54,719 nucleotides of DNA, taken from IMG/VR virus record IMGVR_UViG_3300042691_012197, positions 1-54,719 of that record; one strand, given 5' to 3'. The DNA comes from a virus. The translations under genes and the position numbers were made by a program. A model generated the notes under the pieces. It ran no database searches. It was not told the DNA's origin and was given only the letters and a program-made list of their open reading frames with translations. Positions 30,894 through 40,578 of the stretch are shown here, piece after piece (position 1 is the stretch's first letter; each line of letters begins with the position of its first letter).

Positions 30894-33800
30894 TGAGTAT
30901 TGTTGACACAATTACAAATATTTTACCTAAAAGTAATTTACAAGAATCTGTAGAAAATTCTATTGTATCCTCAACTGGTGGAGTTACATACGAAGATTTA
31001 ATGATGAAACATACAGCAAAAGCTGCGGTACTATCAGATCCTAATGTTGTAAATGACGTCGAGCCAGGTAAATGGGAAGCTTTATACGATAGAGCAACTC
31101 TACAAGCCAATACAGATCTTGAAGGACTTGGTTTATTTTTATATGAAGCTGCTGTTAAAGACCCTAACTACAATCCCTTAAAAGACCCTATTTTTCAAAG
31201 CCTACCTGCAGATCAGCAAATTGAATTAGCACCACAGGTAAAGGATGCAGCAACTCCAGATATGCTTCAGGGGTACATTAATAAAGCAAATAAAGCTTCC
31301 GAAATACGAACCAGGGCTGAACAATATGGAGGTTTAGCAAACTTCGGTGCTGATATGGTGGGTAGTTTATTTAACGTTTCCAACCTATTTTTTGCTCGTG
31401 CGGCTTTAGGAGAACTTGGTGTCGCAGCTACGGCGGCTATTCGTGGAGGTGAGGCGGGTGCTCTAGTATTAGCTCAGGAACTAGGACGTCAAAAAACTGA
31501 TCCTACTGTACAATCTTCCGAAGTTGCAATGAATGCGGCTGGAGGTGTTTTGCTAGGTTCTTTATTAGGATCATTTGGAGCAGGAGGTGTTTCTAAAGAA
31601 GGTGGTGAAGCATTTAAAAAAGTTTTAACCGGACAATCCGATAACGTTGAGCTACAAACACTAATTAAAGAAGCAGGTTCCGCCGGAGCGGCACGACCTA
31701 TCGACCCAGCTAACTATGCACTTGCCGAAACAAATGCAGTGTTTAATTCAGTTAGTAGAGTATTAAATCTAGGGGTAGAGTTAGACGGGCTTCGTTCGGT
31801 ATCCCCATTAGTCCAAAAACTCACATCACAACTTACTTCACATAACTATCTATTAAAAGGTAACACAGAAGGAGTTGCAACCCCAATGAGTGTATTTAAC
31901 TTAGCAGAATCTAATTTCAACCTTATTTATCAAAAAACAGCTACCAATTTGGAAGACGCTTATACAATGTATAAAGCTGATGGTGGCAAACTAAATAACG
32001 CTGGGTTTTTAAATGAGGCAATTGAAGTTAAATTGGGTATAAAACAAACTTCATCTAAGGGCGTATCTAAAGCGTCAGAGACTTTTAAAACTTATTTTGA
32101 TACCTATAACAAACAAATGGAGAGTATAGATCCAGAATATAAAGGACGTACAGCTTACGACATCCCACATATCTGGAATAGAGAAAAGGTTGTTACTTCT
32201 CTAGGAGAGCTTAAAGCAGATATCTCTGAGCAATTAATGCGTATTTTACGTCGTGACGAAAATATGGCAGCAAAACAAGGTAAACTAAAAGAGTATAAAG
32301 CCGATAAAGACTACGTACCTGCTGACAGAGAAGATGCAAGATTTGCAGACTACATTGATGCTGTATATGAACGTATTGCATTAGATTCTGCGGGAAGTCA
32401 TTTTAAACAAGGTTTTAGATTAAAAACTTGGAGTAACCAAAACTTAAAAGCTCGTATGCTAGACTTTGATGCTCAGTTTGTAAATAAGTATAGATCAAAA
32501 GACCCAATGCACATTTTACAGTCATACGGTAAAAAGATGTCAAAGTCGTGGTCTTATCAAAGAGAATTCGGTGTAAAAGACCCTTACGAATTAATTGAAC
32601 AAGTTACTAAAGATTATGCGGAACTTGAACGTGGCATCAGACAACGTACAGATTTACCATTAGAGAAACGTAACCAGTTATTAGAAGACCTTAATAAAAA
32701 TTTAGGTAGGGATAAAGATAACTTAACTAAATTAATAGATATACATACTGGAAATTTTATGTCAAGCTACAGTCGCTCTGCACGCGATGCATCGGCTATA
32801 GCAAAAGCTTTTGTGTATTTAACAACAATGGGTTCTGTGGTTGCTTCAATGTTACCCGATTTATCTAGGTTAGCACAATCCTCAATCAAAGCAATTGGGT
32901 TGGATAAAGACATTTTACAATTAGCAAAGACGTCAGCTACTACATTTAAAGCTATTAAAGATAAAAACGTAGCTAGACTTTTTGGTGTTGTTGCAGATCC
33001 AGTAATGGGAGTTAGTCGTAGCAGTATGTGGTTAGATATGCCAGAATTAGATATCATGACCAAAATAGAAAAAACAACTCAAGCTGCCAATAGTTTATTT
33101 TCAAAATTAAACTTAATGGATCCTATTAACAACTTTACCCGAACAGCAGTAGCTGAAGATGTTTCTGTACGCTTACTATCTGCAAGTAAAAAATTAGTAG
33201 AAGGTACATTGGATCCTAAATCTGCGGAAGCAATTGAGATGGCAAAGATGGGTCTGGATAAAAAAATGGCGGCGAATTTCTTAGACCAATTTGATCGTTT
33301 TAAAGAGATTCGAGGTGAGGGAAAAGACTCAGTTGTAACTACTGGTATTGATGACTGGGATGTTGGAATAGCTTCTGATTTTGTAGCAGTTGTTAAACGA
33401 GCTGTTGATAATACAATTCTTGCACCAACTGTTGGATCAAAACCTCTTTGGACAAATACTCCTTGGGGATCTATTTTGACAATGTTAAAAGGATTTTTAT
33501 TTTCTTCAACAAATAAATATTTATTACCTTCGTTACAAAATCTGAGTGGTGTAAATCCAAAATTAGCAGCTAGTACTTTAGGAGTTGTCGCTGCAGACTT
33601 TGCCATAGCTTCTATGGTAGCACCATTACAAGATCTTATTAAAGGCAGAGAACCTAATTTAGAACCGGAAAATGTATTAAACAGTGTATTGACTAGAAAC
33701 TCTACATTTGCTATACTTGGTATAGGAAACGATCTTGCGGGTATGTTTGGCTATGGAACACGCGATATGCTTGGCCTAAATTCTCAAACAAGAAAGAACG

Positions 33801-34024
33801 TTCACTATGATAGTATGGAAGCAGCTAAATATGGTGCCGGTATTTTCTTTGGTCCGTTAGCTAGACAAGGTTTAGAAGCTGTTGATTTAACTATTGATGC
33901 AGCACACTCTAGACAAGACGGGTTAACAGATAGGGAGGCTCTACGCGCTATGAGGTTTGTACCGGGAAACAATTTATTATATTGGTCTTGGTTATTACAA
34001 GCACCACAACAAAAAAATAAATAG
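30893..34024 (+). CDS. Internal virion protein (T7 gp16-like)
   Basis: 1043 residues against 1318 in T7 gp16. Hydrophobic segments near 155-215 (ADMVGSLFNVSNLFFARAAL) and in the C-terminal third suggest membrane insertion during ejection. I see no lytic transglycosylase motif at the N-terminus, unlike T7 gp16. It would span the inner membrane to pull DNA in. Overlap with the gp15-like gene indicates coupling. Confidence 0.72.
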   Translation: MSIVDTITNILPKSNLQESVENSIVSSTGGVTYEDLMMKHTAKAAVLSDPNVVNDVEPGKWEALYDRATLQANTDLEGLGLFLYEAAVKDPNYNPLKDPIFQSLPADQQIELAPQVKDAATPDMLQGYINKANKASEIRTRAEQYGGLANFGADMVGSLFNVSNLFFARAALGELGVAATAAIRGGEAGALVLAQELGRQKTDPTVQSSEVAMNAAGGVLLGSLLGSFGAGGVSKEGGEAFKKVLTGQSDNVELQTLIKEAGSAGAARPIDPANYALAETNAVFNSVSRVLNLGVELDGLRSVSPLVQKLTSQLTSHNYLLKGNTEGVATPMSVFNLAESNFNLIYQKTATNLEDAYTMYKADGGKLNNAGFLNEAIEVKLGIKQTSSKGVSKASETFKTYFDTYNKQMESIDPEYKGRTAYDIPHIWNREKVVTSLGELKADISEQLMRILRRDENMAAKQGKLKEYKADKDYVPADREDARFADYIDAVYERIALDSAGSHFKQGFRLKTWSNQNLKARMLDFDAQFVNKYRSKDPMHILQSYGKKMSKSWSYQREFGVKDPYELIEQVTKDYAELERGIRQRTDLPLEKRNQLLEDLNKNLGRDKDNLTKLIDIHTGNFMSSYSRSARDASAIAKAFVYLTTMGSVVASMLPDLSRLAQSSIKAIGLDKDILQLAKTSATTFKAIKDKNVARLFGVVADPVMGVSRSSMWLDMPELDIMTKIEKTTQAANSLFSKLNLMDPINNFTRTAVAEDVSVRLLSASKKLVEGTLDPKSAEAIEMAKMGLDKKMAANFLDQFDRFKEIRGEGKDSVVTTGIDDWDVGIASDFVAVVKRAVDNTILAPTVGSKPLWTNTPWGSILTMLKGFLFSSTNKYLLPSLQNLSGVNPKLAASTLGVVAADFAIASMVAPLQDLIKGREPNLEPENVLNSVLTRNSTFAILGIGNDLAGMFGYGTRDMLGLNSQTRKNVHYDSMEAAKYGAGIFFGPLARQGLEAVDLTIDAAHSRQDGLTDREALRAMRFVPGNNLLYWSWLLQAPQQKNK

Positions 34025-34031
34025 GGATTAA

Positions 34032-35471
34032 ATGACAGTATCTTCAACAACCACTCCTATTAAACAATACTCTGGTAATGGTGTAACAACAGCTTTTAAT
34101 ACTGTATTTACCTTTAACCTTTCAGTTGACATACAAGTTATCTTAACTAATACTGCTGGAGTTGATTCAATTAAGACTCTAACAACAGATTATACCGTAA
34201 CGGGGGGTAGTGGTTCGACAGGTACTGTAACAATGCTAGTTGCACCAGCTTCCGGCGAGTTACTTACATTACGTAGAATAACAGCCAAAACCCAAAATAC
34301 CGATTACATTGAAAATGATTCATTTCCAGCTTCAGCTCACGAAGCAGCTTTAGATAAACTTACGTATATTGTACAAGAATTTGATTCGGAAATTGATCGT
34401 GTTTTAAAAACTCCAGTAACATCTGGTTTGACAGACATTGAAGTGCCAGTTGCAGCCGGAGAATTTATAAAATGGAATGCTGCCGGAACTAACTTAGAAA
34501 CAACTTTATTATCTTCTTTGGGAACTATTGCATTCCCTGTTACTAATGGACTTCTTGCCTATACAGGATCTACTTCGTTAACTCAAAGAACAATAACGGG
34601 AACGGCAAATGAAATTACTGTGACAAATGGAACTGGGGAGTCTGGTAATCCAACTATTTCTCTACCTTCCGCTTTGACCCTTACTGGAAAAACAATAACT
34701 AATGGTACGTTTAGTAACCCAACAATTAGTATGCATGGTAATGATCTAACTATTAAAGATCAAACAGATACAACTAAACGTTTTCAATTTGAAGCTTCTG
34801 GAATAACAACAGGTACAACTCGAACTCTTACCGTGCCAGATGCGTCTGGAACAATTGCGTTAACCTCTGCTATTTCTCCTTCCGATGCACAATATATAAC
34901 ACTTGCTACCAATGCCACTTTGACAAATGAAAGAGTTTTAACAGCGGGTAATGGTATCTCTCTGACAGATGGCGGTGCAGGTTCAACATTAACTGTAGCT
35001 AACACGGGGCTTACAGGAACTGTCTTACAAGTAGTGTCTACACAAGTTACGGCAACAACAACTTCTACATCTACTACCTATGCAGATATCTCAGGTGTAA
35101 CTGTTAACATAACCCCTTCTAGTTCCTCCAATAGAGTACTAGTTCTAGTTGATCTTTCAATAGCAACTGACTCAGCAAACAATGCCAGTATCAGAATAGA
35201 TCGTGGTGGGACTGCAGTAGGTTCGGGTACGGCAGCAGGATCTAGGTTTGCTGCAGGTAGACAAACATATGTGAATGATTCTACAACCATGCAAAACATA
35301 ACAATGATTTTTGTAGATTCGCCAGCAACAACTTCTTCCACAACTTATAAAGTACAATGGATATGTAATACTGCAGGTACAAACTATTTAAATCGATCCA
35401 GAACAGATACAGATGCCTCTAACTTTGCAAGAGGTTCAAGTTCTATAACAGTAATGGAAATAAAAGGGTAA
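34032..35471 (+). CDS. Tail fibre protein (T7 gp17 N-terminal type)
   Basis: 479 residues. The first 140 or so (IKQYSGNGVTTAFNTVFTFN..., then LLTLRRITAKTQNTDYI and EAALDKLTYIVQEFDSEIDR) match the T7 fibre virion-anchoring domain. A beta-rich shaft (TLTGKTITNGTFSNPTISM) and a distal domain with SSRFAAGRQTY follow. It is probably trimeric and binds the host surface. Confidence 0.88.
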   Translation: MTVSSTTTPIKQYSGNGVTTAFNTVFTFNLSVDIQVILTNTAGVDSIKTLTTDYTVTGGSGSTGTVTMLVAPASGELLTLRRITAKTQNTDYIENDSFPASAHEAALDKLTYIVQEFDSEIDRVLKTPVTSGLTDIEVPVAAGEFIKWNAAGTNLETTLLSSLGTIAFPVTNGLLAYTGSTSLTQRTITGTANEITVTNGTGESGNPTISLPSALTLTGKTITNGTFSNPTISMHGNDLTIKDQTDTTKRFQFEASGITTGTTRTLTVPDASGTIALTSAISPSDAQYITLATNATLTNERVLTAGNGISLTDGGAGSTLTVANTGLTGTVLQVVSTQVTATTTSTSTTYADISGVTVNITPSSSSNRVLVLVDLSIATDSANNASIRIDRGGTAVGSGTAAGSRFAAGRQTYVNDSTTMQNITMIFVDSPATTSSTTYKVQWICNTAGTNYLNRSRTDTDASNFARGSSSITVMEIKG

Positions 35472-35473
35472 TT

Positions 35474-35767
35474 ATGAATATACAAGATGCATTATATTTT
35501 TATAACAAAGATTTAAAAGCAGAATATACTGTAGGTGAAGATTATGAATCACTAATTTGGCACAGTGTTGATATACCAAAACCATCAAACGAAGACTTAC
35601 TAAATGCCTATATTGCATTCTTAGAATATAAAAATAGTACAAGATATAAAGAGTTAAGAAAAGCAGCTTATCCTTCAATTGAAGATCAACTTGATTTAAT
35701 ATTTCATGATGGTTTAGATGCATGGCGAGAAGTTATCCAAGACGTAAAAAATAGGTTTCCAAAATGA
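35474..35767 (+). CDS. Tail fibre-associated small protein (XkdW-like)
   Basis: 97 residues. The C-terminus YPSIEDQLDLIFHDGLDAWR...RFPK is common in small phage proteins encoded next to fibres and thought to help fibre assembly or attachment. ATGA overlap with the next gene. Confidence 0.6.
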   Translation: MNIQDALYFYNKDLKAEYTVGEDYESLIWHSVDIPKPSNEDLLNAYIAFLEYKNSTRYKELRKAAYPSIEDQLDLIFHDGLDAWREVIQDVKNRFPK

Positions 35768-36687
35768 TTGACTGTACTTCATTAGTAAAATTTGGTAATA
35801 TGACATCCGGAAGTGGGTTAGCCCAGATTTTTGATAATGATATTTCCGACACCGGTTATGCAACTGCAACTCAAGGATGGGCTGGTGTAAGTTTAAGCTC
35901 TTCTAAAATAATAAGCAAAGTGGAAGTAACAGCGGCTTCTAATGGATTTGACGCAAGTGGCTTAACCACATCCATAACTATTGATGTTTATGCTAAACAA
36001 GGCGCAGTACCTACATCTGCTACTGGGGGTACAAAAATTGGTAGTACAGGGTCTTTTACGGATATTAATTCACAAATAACAAAAGTAGTTAACTCTAATA
36101 GCTCAATAGCTTATGATCATGTTTGGGTTGTAATAAATACTGGGGTATGGGCTGTTGCTTCTATTGTTAACATTTTTGAAGGTGAAATACTAGGAGCTCC
36201 TGTTGTTGTAGCTTCCGATAGATATTCTTTGCAAAAGTCTTTAAACACAACAACACCATTAAACTGGGCTACAACAGAAGTTCCAGGATTTAGAATAGCT
36301 ACAATATCTGACAGCAACGCAATTGCTACATGTATGTTAAGAATGGACATCATTCACAATAACGTATTTTCAGGTGCGGTCGGTATTGCGGGTAGGATAT
36401 TAGTTAGAATGGGCAACACTTGGGCAGAATGCCAATCCGCAAACTTCACATATATCCCAAATGCAGTAAGTGGAAAGAATATTACAGATGTAACCGATCA
36501 CTATGGGAATATTAATATTTTTATAAAATATCCTTTACTAGCTAATAAGTATTATGAATTCTCAGTCGCTAGTACTGCACATTCTACGGGGTCTTCGTCT
36601 AATGGTTTATGTAGTATCTTAGCTGAGTATGGCCAAGGGTTAAACTCCTTTATTATAAGTGTCGATAAAAATGAGGTGTTAGTATGA
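35764..36687 (+). CDS. Putative tail appendage protein
   Basis: 307 residues, beta-rich. AQIFDNDISDTGYATATQGW near 18 resembles the start of galactose-binding-like domains, suggesting glycan recognition. Position among fibre genes supports a receptor-binding role. No precise family. Confidence 0.55.
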   Translation: MIDCTSLVKFGNMTSGSGLAQIFDNDISDTGYATATQGWAGVSLSSSKIISKVEVTAASNGFDASGLTTSITIDVYAKQGAVPTSATGGTKIGSTGSFTDINSQITKVVNSNSSIAYDHVWVVINTGVWAVASIVNIFEGEILGAPVVVASDRYSLQKSLNTTTPLNWATTEVPGFRIATISDSNAIATCMLRMDIIHNNVFSGAVGIAGRILVRMGNTWAECQSANFTYIPNAVSGKNITDVTDHYGNINIFIKYPLLANKYYEFSVASTAHSTGSSSNGLCSILAEYGQGLNSFIISVDKNEVLV

Positions 36688-36920
36688 ACCCGTTAAAAGA
36701 ATTAGATACAAAGTTAGATGACGTTATACACAAATTAGAACGTGTAACTTTTCTCAGTGATATTCTAAAAGAAAAAATAGATGAATTAGAAAACTTAGAA
36801 ACGCGAGTAACTAAACTTGAAAACTTTCAAAGTTATGTCAAAGGTATTTTTGTTACAGCATCCGTTGTTGGGGCTGTGATACTAGGGTTTGCAGTAGATA
36901 TGTTAAAGAGGTTATTTTAA
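36684..36920 (+). CDS. XhlA-like coiled-coil membrane protein
   Basis: 78 residues: a coiled coil (LDTKLDDVIHKLERVTFLSD through RVTKLENFQSY) followed by one C-terminal transmembrane helix (about 54-73) and KRLF. This layout matches XhlA/haemolysin-type accessory lysis proteins. It could assist the holin. It overlaps both neighbouring genes (ATGA, TAATG). Confidence 0.6.
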   Translation: MNPLKELDTKLDDVIHKLERVTFLSDILKEKIDELENLETRVTKLENFQSYVKGIFVTASVVGAVILGFAVDMLKRLF

Positions 36921-38383
36921 TGGCCTATATAGATAAACGGTTTGTAAGATTTGTTCCAATAGAAATAACAACATTTACCGACATGGTAACAGGGCTTGTT
37001 CCTGCAAGTGGTGGTGGGTCTGATAAGTTTTTATGTAGTGATGCAACTTGGAAAAATATTACAACGACAAGTATGTTTTCAACAATTGCTGTATCGGGGC
37101 AGGGTAACGTAGTAGCCGATACAACATCCGACACATTGACATTAGTTGCTGGGTCAAATATTACTATCACTACCGATGCGACTGCGGATAGTATTACAAT
37201 ATCTGCGTCTGGTGGTTCAGGGGGACTTACGGATGGTGATTATGGGGACATAACTGTATCTGGAACTGGCACTATCCTTACGGTTGATGCCTTACCTATT
37301 TCAAGAATTACCAATTTACAAACAGCTTTAGATAATAAAGTTGACGATACGCAGCTTTCAGCTTTCGGAGCTACTTTAATTGATGACGTGGACGCAGCTT
37401 CCGCCCGAACAACATTAGGACTTGGTACGTTATCCACACAATCGGGTACATTTAGTGGTACATCTTCTGGTACAAATACTGGCGACCAGACAATAACATT
37501 AACATCCGATGTAACCGGATCTGGTACGGGATCATTTGCAACAACAATTGCAGCAGGTGCAGTATCACTATCTAAAATGGCCAATATGGCTACTGCTTCT
37601 ATATTAGGTAGGAATACGGCAGGTACTGGCTCACCGGAAGTTCTTTCAGCAGTTACAACAAAATCCCTACTGTCTTTAAATAACGTAGAAAATACAGCCT
37701 TATCAACTTGGGCAGGTACGGCCAACATAACAACAGTAGGTACAGTAACTACTGGGTCGTGGAATGCTACTAATATTCCTTTAGGTAGGGGTGGTACTGG
37801 GGCTTCCCTAGCAAGCCCTATCGCTGATAAACTTATGTTCTGGGATTCATCAGCTAGTGCTGTAGAGTGGCTTACACTTGGTACAAATCTATCTATAACT
37901 GGCACTACTCTAAATGCTGCCGGAGGTGGTGGAGGTGGGTTATCAGATGGTGATTATGGAGATATAGTAGTATCTGGTACAGGTACCGTAATGACTATAG
38001 ATTCAGCCGCATCAATTCAAGTTGCTGAAATAGGAGTAGGATCTGCAACAAGCGGGTCTAACGTATTACAGACTAATGGTGATATTTTATTTGATGCTAA
38101 TAGCTCGGGAGATTGTAACATCTCTTATAATAAAGATACTGCTGGTGATGCTGCTCAATTCTTCTTTAACACTAATTACTCTACTAGGGCAATTGTCGGA
38201 ACTCAAGGTGACGATGATTTAACAATTAAAACAAGTCCAGACGGATCTACATTCTATACAGGATTGGTTATTAGTAAGGATAACGGTAACGTAAATATAC
38301 CTACAATAATAACAGAGCAAGATGCTAGAGTAGCTACCTTAGCAACTGCCTCTCTACTAACATTTGGCTTAACAATATATTGA
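36920..38383 (+). CDS. Repeat-containing tail fibre protein
   Basis: 487 residues of low-complexity Thr/Ser/Gly sequence. DGDYGDI followed by VSGTGT occurs twice (about 109 and 343), with RITNLQTALDNKVDDTQ and ASARTTLGLGTL between, elements typical of collar or side-fibre proteins. It probably forms a trimeric fibre carrying the following small proteins. Confidence 0.7.
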   Translation: MAYIDKRFVRFVPIEITTFTDMVTGLVPASGGGSDKFLCSDATWKNITTTSMFSTIAVSGQGNVVADTTSDTLTLVAGSNITITTDATADSITISASGGSGGLTDGDYGDITVSGTGTILTVDALPISRITNLQTALDNKVDDTQLSAFGATLIDDVDAASARTTLGLGTLSTQSGTFSGTSSGTNTGDQTITLTSDVTGSGTGSFATTIAAGAVSLSKMANMATASILGRNTAGTGSPEVLSAVTTKSLLSLNNVENTALSTWAGTANITTVGTVTTGSWNATNIPLGRGGTGASLASPIADKLMFWDSSASAVEWLTLGTNLSITGTTLNAAGGGGGGLSDGDYGDIVVSGTGTVMTIDSAASIQVAEIGVGSATSGSNVLQTNGDILFDANSSGDCNISYNKDTAGDAAQFFFNTNYSTRAIVGTQGDDDLTIKTSPDGSTFYTGLVISKDNGNVNIPTIITEQDARVATLATASLLTFGLTIY

Positions 38384-38390
38384 GGATTAA

Positions 38391-38795
38391 ATGGCAACTT
38401 CACCAAACTTTACTGCAACACCTAAAATCGCTTGGTCAGGAAACTTGACTACAGGTACTAACAACTACGACGGTACGTCAGGTACTACTGTAGTATTTAC
38501 TGCTGGATCATCTGGATCTTTCCTAAGATCATTAGAATTAGAGGCTGCGGGTACAAACGTTGCAACAGTACTAAGGGTATTTATAAATAATGGGTCGGCT
38601 GTGGGCACTGCATCGAACAACGCTTTAGTAATGCAGTATTCTTTGCCTGCTACTACTGCTTCTGCGACTGTTGGAACTCCGCATGTTACAGTCCCGCTTA
38701 ACTTGGCTGTTCCAGCTGGCTATGTAGTTAGGGTGGTATTGGCAACAACAGTTGCTGCTGGTTGGCAAATATCCTCAGTACACGGAGATTATTAA
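38391..38795 (+). CDS. Putative small receptor-binding protein
   Basis: 134 residues, beta-rich and Thr/Ala/Gly-rich (PKIAWSGNLTTGTNNYDGT...), ending WQISSVHGDY. It resembles small jelly-roll-like tail-tip proteins in composition. It sits between a fibre and the glycine-rich protein. Function inferred. Confidence 0.55.
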   Translation: MATSPNFTATPKIAWSGNLTTGTNNYDGTSGTTVVFTAGSSGSFLRSLELEAAGTNVATVLRVFINNGSAVGTASNNALVMQYSLPATTASATVGTPHVTVPLNLAVPAGYVVRVVLATTVAAGWQISSVHGDY

Positions 38796-38796
38796 A

Positions 38797-39765
38797 ATGT
38801 ATTTCATTAATGGTACGCCATCTATAGCTGATAAGATAAGGATAATCAAACCTGCGAGTGGAACGGCTGGTACTCAGAGTATGATACCAGTAACTATACC
38901 ACAATGGGCTTCTGCTGTAATGATTATGGCTATTGGAGCTGGAGGATCAGGAGCAGGTGGTGGTACTGCTGCACTAGGAGCCGCTGTAGCTGGGGCCGGT
39001 GGAGGCGGAAGTGGTGCTGTATCTAAACTTTTTATACCTACAATTCTATTACCTGGTGTTATATACGTAACTGGAGGTATTGGTGGAGCTGCGGTAGCAG
39101 CTAACACTGCTGGTAATGCTGGTACATCATTATACGTATTGGCCTATCCAGATACTTCGCTAACGGCTAACACTGTAATAATACGGGCCGATGGTGGTGG
39201 TGGCGGTGCCGTGGCTGGTACTGCGGGTACAGCAGGTGGTGTTGCTACAGCTGCACAGACTATATACGGACAATCTGCTAACTTTGTTCTAGCTAACTCT
39301 GCAGCAGGTTATATTGCTGGTCAGGCAGGCGGTGCTGGAGCTTCGGGTGCTGTGGGTGGTTCTATAGCTATAGCTACTGCTGCTACATCGCCGTTATTTA
39401 CAACTGCTGGAACAGCTGGTGGCGGAGTATCTGCTGCTAATGCTACCTTTGCTGGCGGAGCGATAACTGGTTCAGGATTATTATGGTCTCAGTATGCTGT
39501 GGCTGCAGCTCCTGCTGGAGCTAACGGATCTGGTGGAATGGATTTTACAGGATCGCTTTTTGGTAGCTCTACCAAAACGGCCTTGATTGGAACTGGTGGA
39601 CTCGGTGGCGGAAGCGTTAGTGGGACATCTGTAACAGCTGGTAGCGGTGGTAATGGAGGACCTGGGTGTGGCGGCGGAGGTGGTGGAGGTGCCAATGGTA
39701 CTACCGTTACAGGCGGTGCTGGTGGACGCGGCGGAGACGGATTAGTAATATTTGTATTTATTTAA
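38797..39765 (+). CDS. Glycine-rich tail-tip protein, complete (copy B)
   Basis: 322 residues from the ATG at 38797, preceded by GGAGAT; the upstream in-frame start lies inside the previous gene and is rejected. A short non-repetitive N-terminus (MYFINGTPSIADKIRIIKPA) leads to a long Gly/Ala-rich region with repeated GAGGSGAGGG-type runs, as in glycine-rich adhesins that form polyglycine-helix bundles at fibre tips. It is the probable host-range determinant. The last 181 residues equal copy A with one change. Confidence 0.75.
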   Translation: MYFINGTPSIADKIRIIKPASGTAGTQSMIPVTIPQWASAVMIMAIGAGGSGAGGGTAALGAAVAGAGGGGSGAVSKLFIPTILLPGVIYVTGGIGGAAVAANTAGNAGTSLYVLAYPDTSLTANTVIIRADGGGGGAVAGTAGTAGGVATAAQTIYGQSANFVLANSAAGYIAGQAGGAGASGAVGGSIAIATAATSPLFTTAGTAGGGVSAANATFAGGAITGSGLLWSQYAVAAAPAGANGSGGMDFTGSLFGSSTKTALIGTGGLGGGSVSGTSVTAGSGGNGGPGCGGGGGGGANGTTVTGGAGGRGGDGLVIFVFI

Positions 39766-39780
39766 AGGTTTAGTATGTTA
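39219..39780 (+). repeat. Direct repeat of window positions 1-562
   Basis: Bases 39219 onward align without gaps to base 1 onward (offset 39218). I count about 22 mismatches, nearly all silent. Identity stops at the third codon of the following holin gene in both copies. The left end of copy A is cut by the window edge, so the repeat may be longer. Confidence 0.9.
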
Positions 39781-40215
39781 GCGGGATTAATATCGGGTGC
39801 TCTATCGCTTGCGGGATCTGGTGTAAAAGGATTCTTCGGAGTTAAAGAGCGTCAATTAGATACTGTACAAAGTGGGATATCAGCACTGAGTGATGCCAAT
39901 TCATCTGCTGCACAGAAAGAAAGAGCTATAGCAGACATCATATCTTCAGAGATGCAGAGTGGGTATTGGTTAGCAGCTGTATGGCGTCCAATGATAATGG
40001 TTGTATTTGCTGGATTGCTTGTGGCTTACTTCTTTGGATATACTACACCAAACTTAATGATGCCAATGCCAGCTAACTCAGTAATAGGTGAAATATTTAA
40101 TTTACTTACTATTGGACTAACTGGTTATATACCTGCGAGGACTGTAGAAAAGATCGCTACGCAAATAAACATTGGTAGAGTTCTATCTAAATTAATTGAA
40201 AAGAACGTCAACTAA
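39775..40215 (+). CDS. Holin, three-TM GTA-type (copy B)
   Basis: 146 residues, the same length and pattern as 557-997: YWLAAVWRPMIMVVFAGL near 65 and GYIPARTVEKIATQINIGR near the end. It is a homologue but diverged well beyond the adjacent glycine-rich gene, so the two genes have different histories. Its partner endolysin is probably at 52388-52978. Confidence 0.8.
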   Translation: MLAGLISGALSLAGSGVKGFFGVKERQLDTVQSGISALSDANSSAAQKERAIADIISSEMQSGYWLAAVWRPMIMVVFAGLLVAYFFGYTTPNLMMPMPANSVIGEIFNLLTIGLTGYIPARTVEKIATQINIGRVLSKLIEKNVN

Positions 40216-40283
40216 TCGTCGTTAAGTAGATTTAGTATTATTACCATAAATATAAAGATTGATACTAACATTAATAGGTTCAT
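40212..40283 (-). CDS. 23-residue membrane peptide
   Basis: MNLLMLVSIFIFMVIILNLL plus NDD: a single transmembrane helix. The ATG lies in the stop of the upstream gene (TAATG) with GGAGG eight bases before it. The end overlaps the convergent holin gene by four bases. It is very short, but the translation signals are good. Confidence 0.45.
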   Translation of the reverse strand: MNLLMLVSIFIFMVIILNLLNDD

Positions 40284-40576
40284 TATACTGCCTCCTTATT
40301 AAGTTCGTCTTCTAATAAAGCTAGTGCTAGGACTAAGCTGCAGGCTGCGTGTGCTATATGGTTTAAGCCGGACTCATCATCCAATTTACCTACATGTAGA
40401 TATTTGTACGTATGTCTTAACGATGCTTCAATAAAGTCTTTTGGATCTCCCTGCTTCCAGCATTGATCATCTCCATATTTACTTATACCAAACTCTCTAA
40501 CTTTAGATATAGCTTTTAAGGCCTGATATGGAATCAGGCTTAATCTCTCTTTACCCTGTACATCTTTAACTGTCAT
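40283..40576 (-). CDS. dATP/dGTP diphosphohydrolase-like protein (module B)
   Basis: 97 residues, equal to the N-terminal domain of 1656-2135: RLSLIPYQALKAISKVREFG, KYGDDQCWK, and ESGLNHIAHAACSL near 69. The C-terminal extension of the module A protein is absent. Role as for the homologue: likely nucleotide pool control. It follows the dUTPase-like gene by two bases. Confidence 0.68.
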   Translation of the reverse strand: MTVKDVQGKERLSLIPYQALKAISKVREFGISKYGDDQCWKQGDPKDFIEASLRHTYKYLHVGKLDDESGLNHIAHAACSLVLALALLEDELNKEAV

Positions 40577-40578
40577 GA

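Noticed and set aside
33079-33606. Leftward ORF of 175 codons inside the gp16-like gene
   Set aside because: It lies wholly within a well-supported coding gene; there is no start signal or recognised motif.
37240-37905. Leftward ORF of 221 codons inside the repeat fibre gene
   Set aside because: Low-complexity shadow of Thr/Gly codons on the opposite strand.
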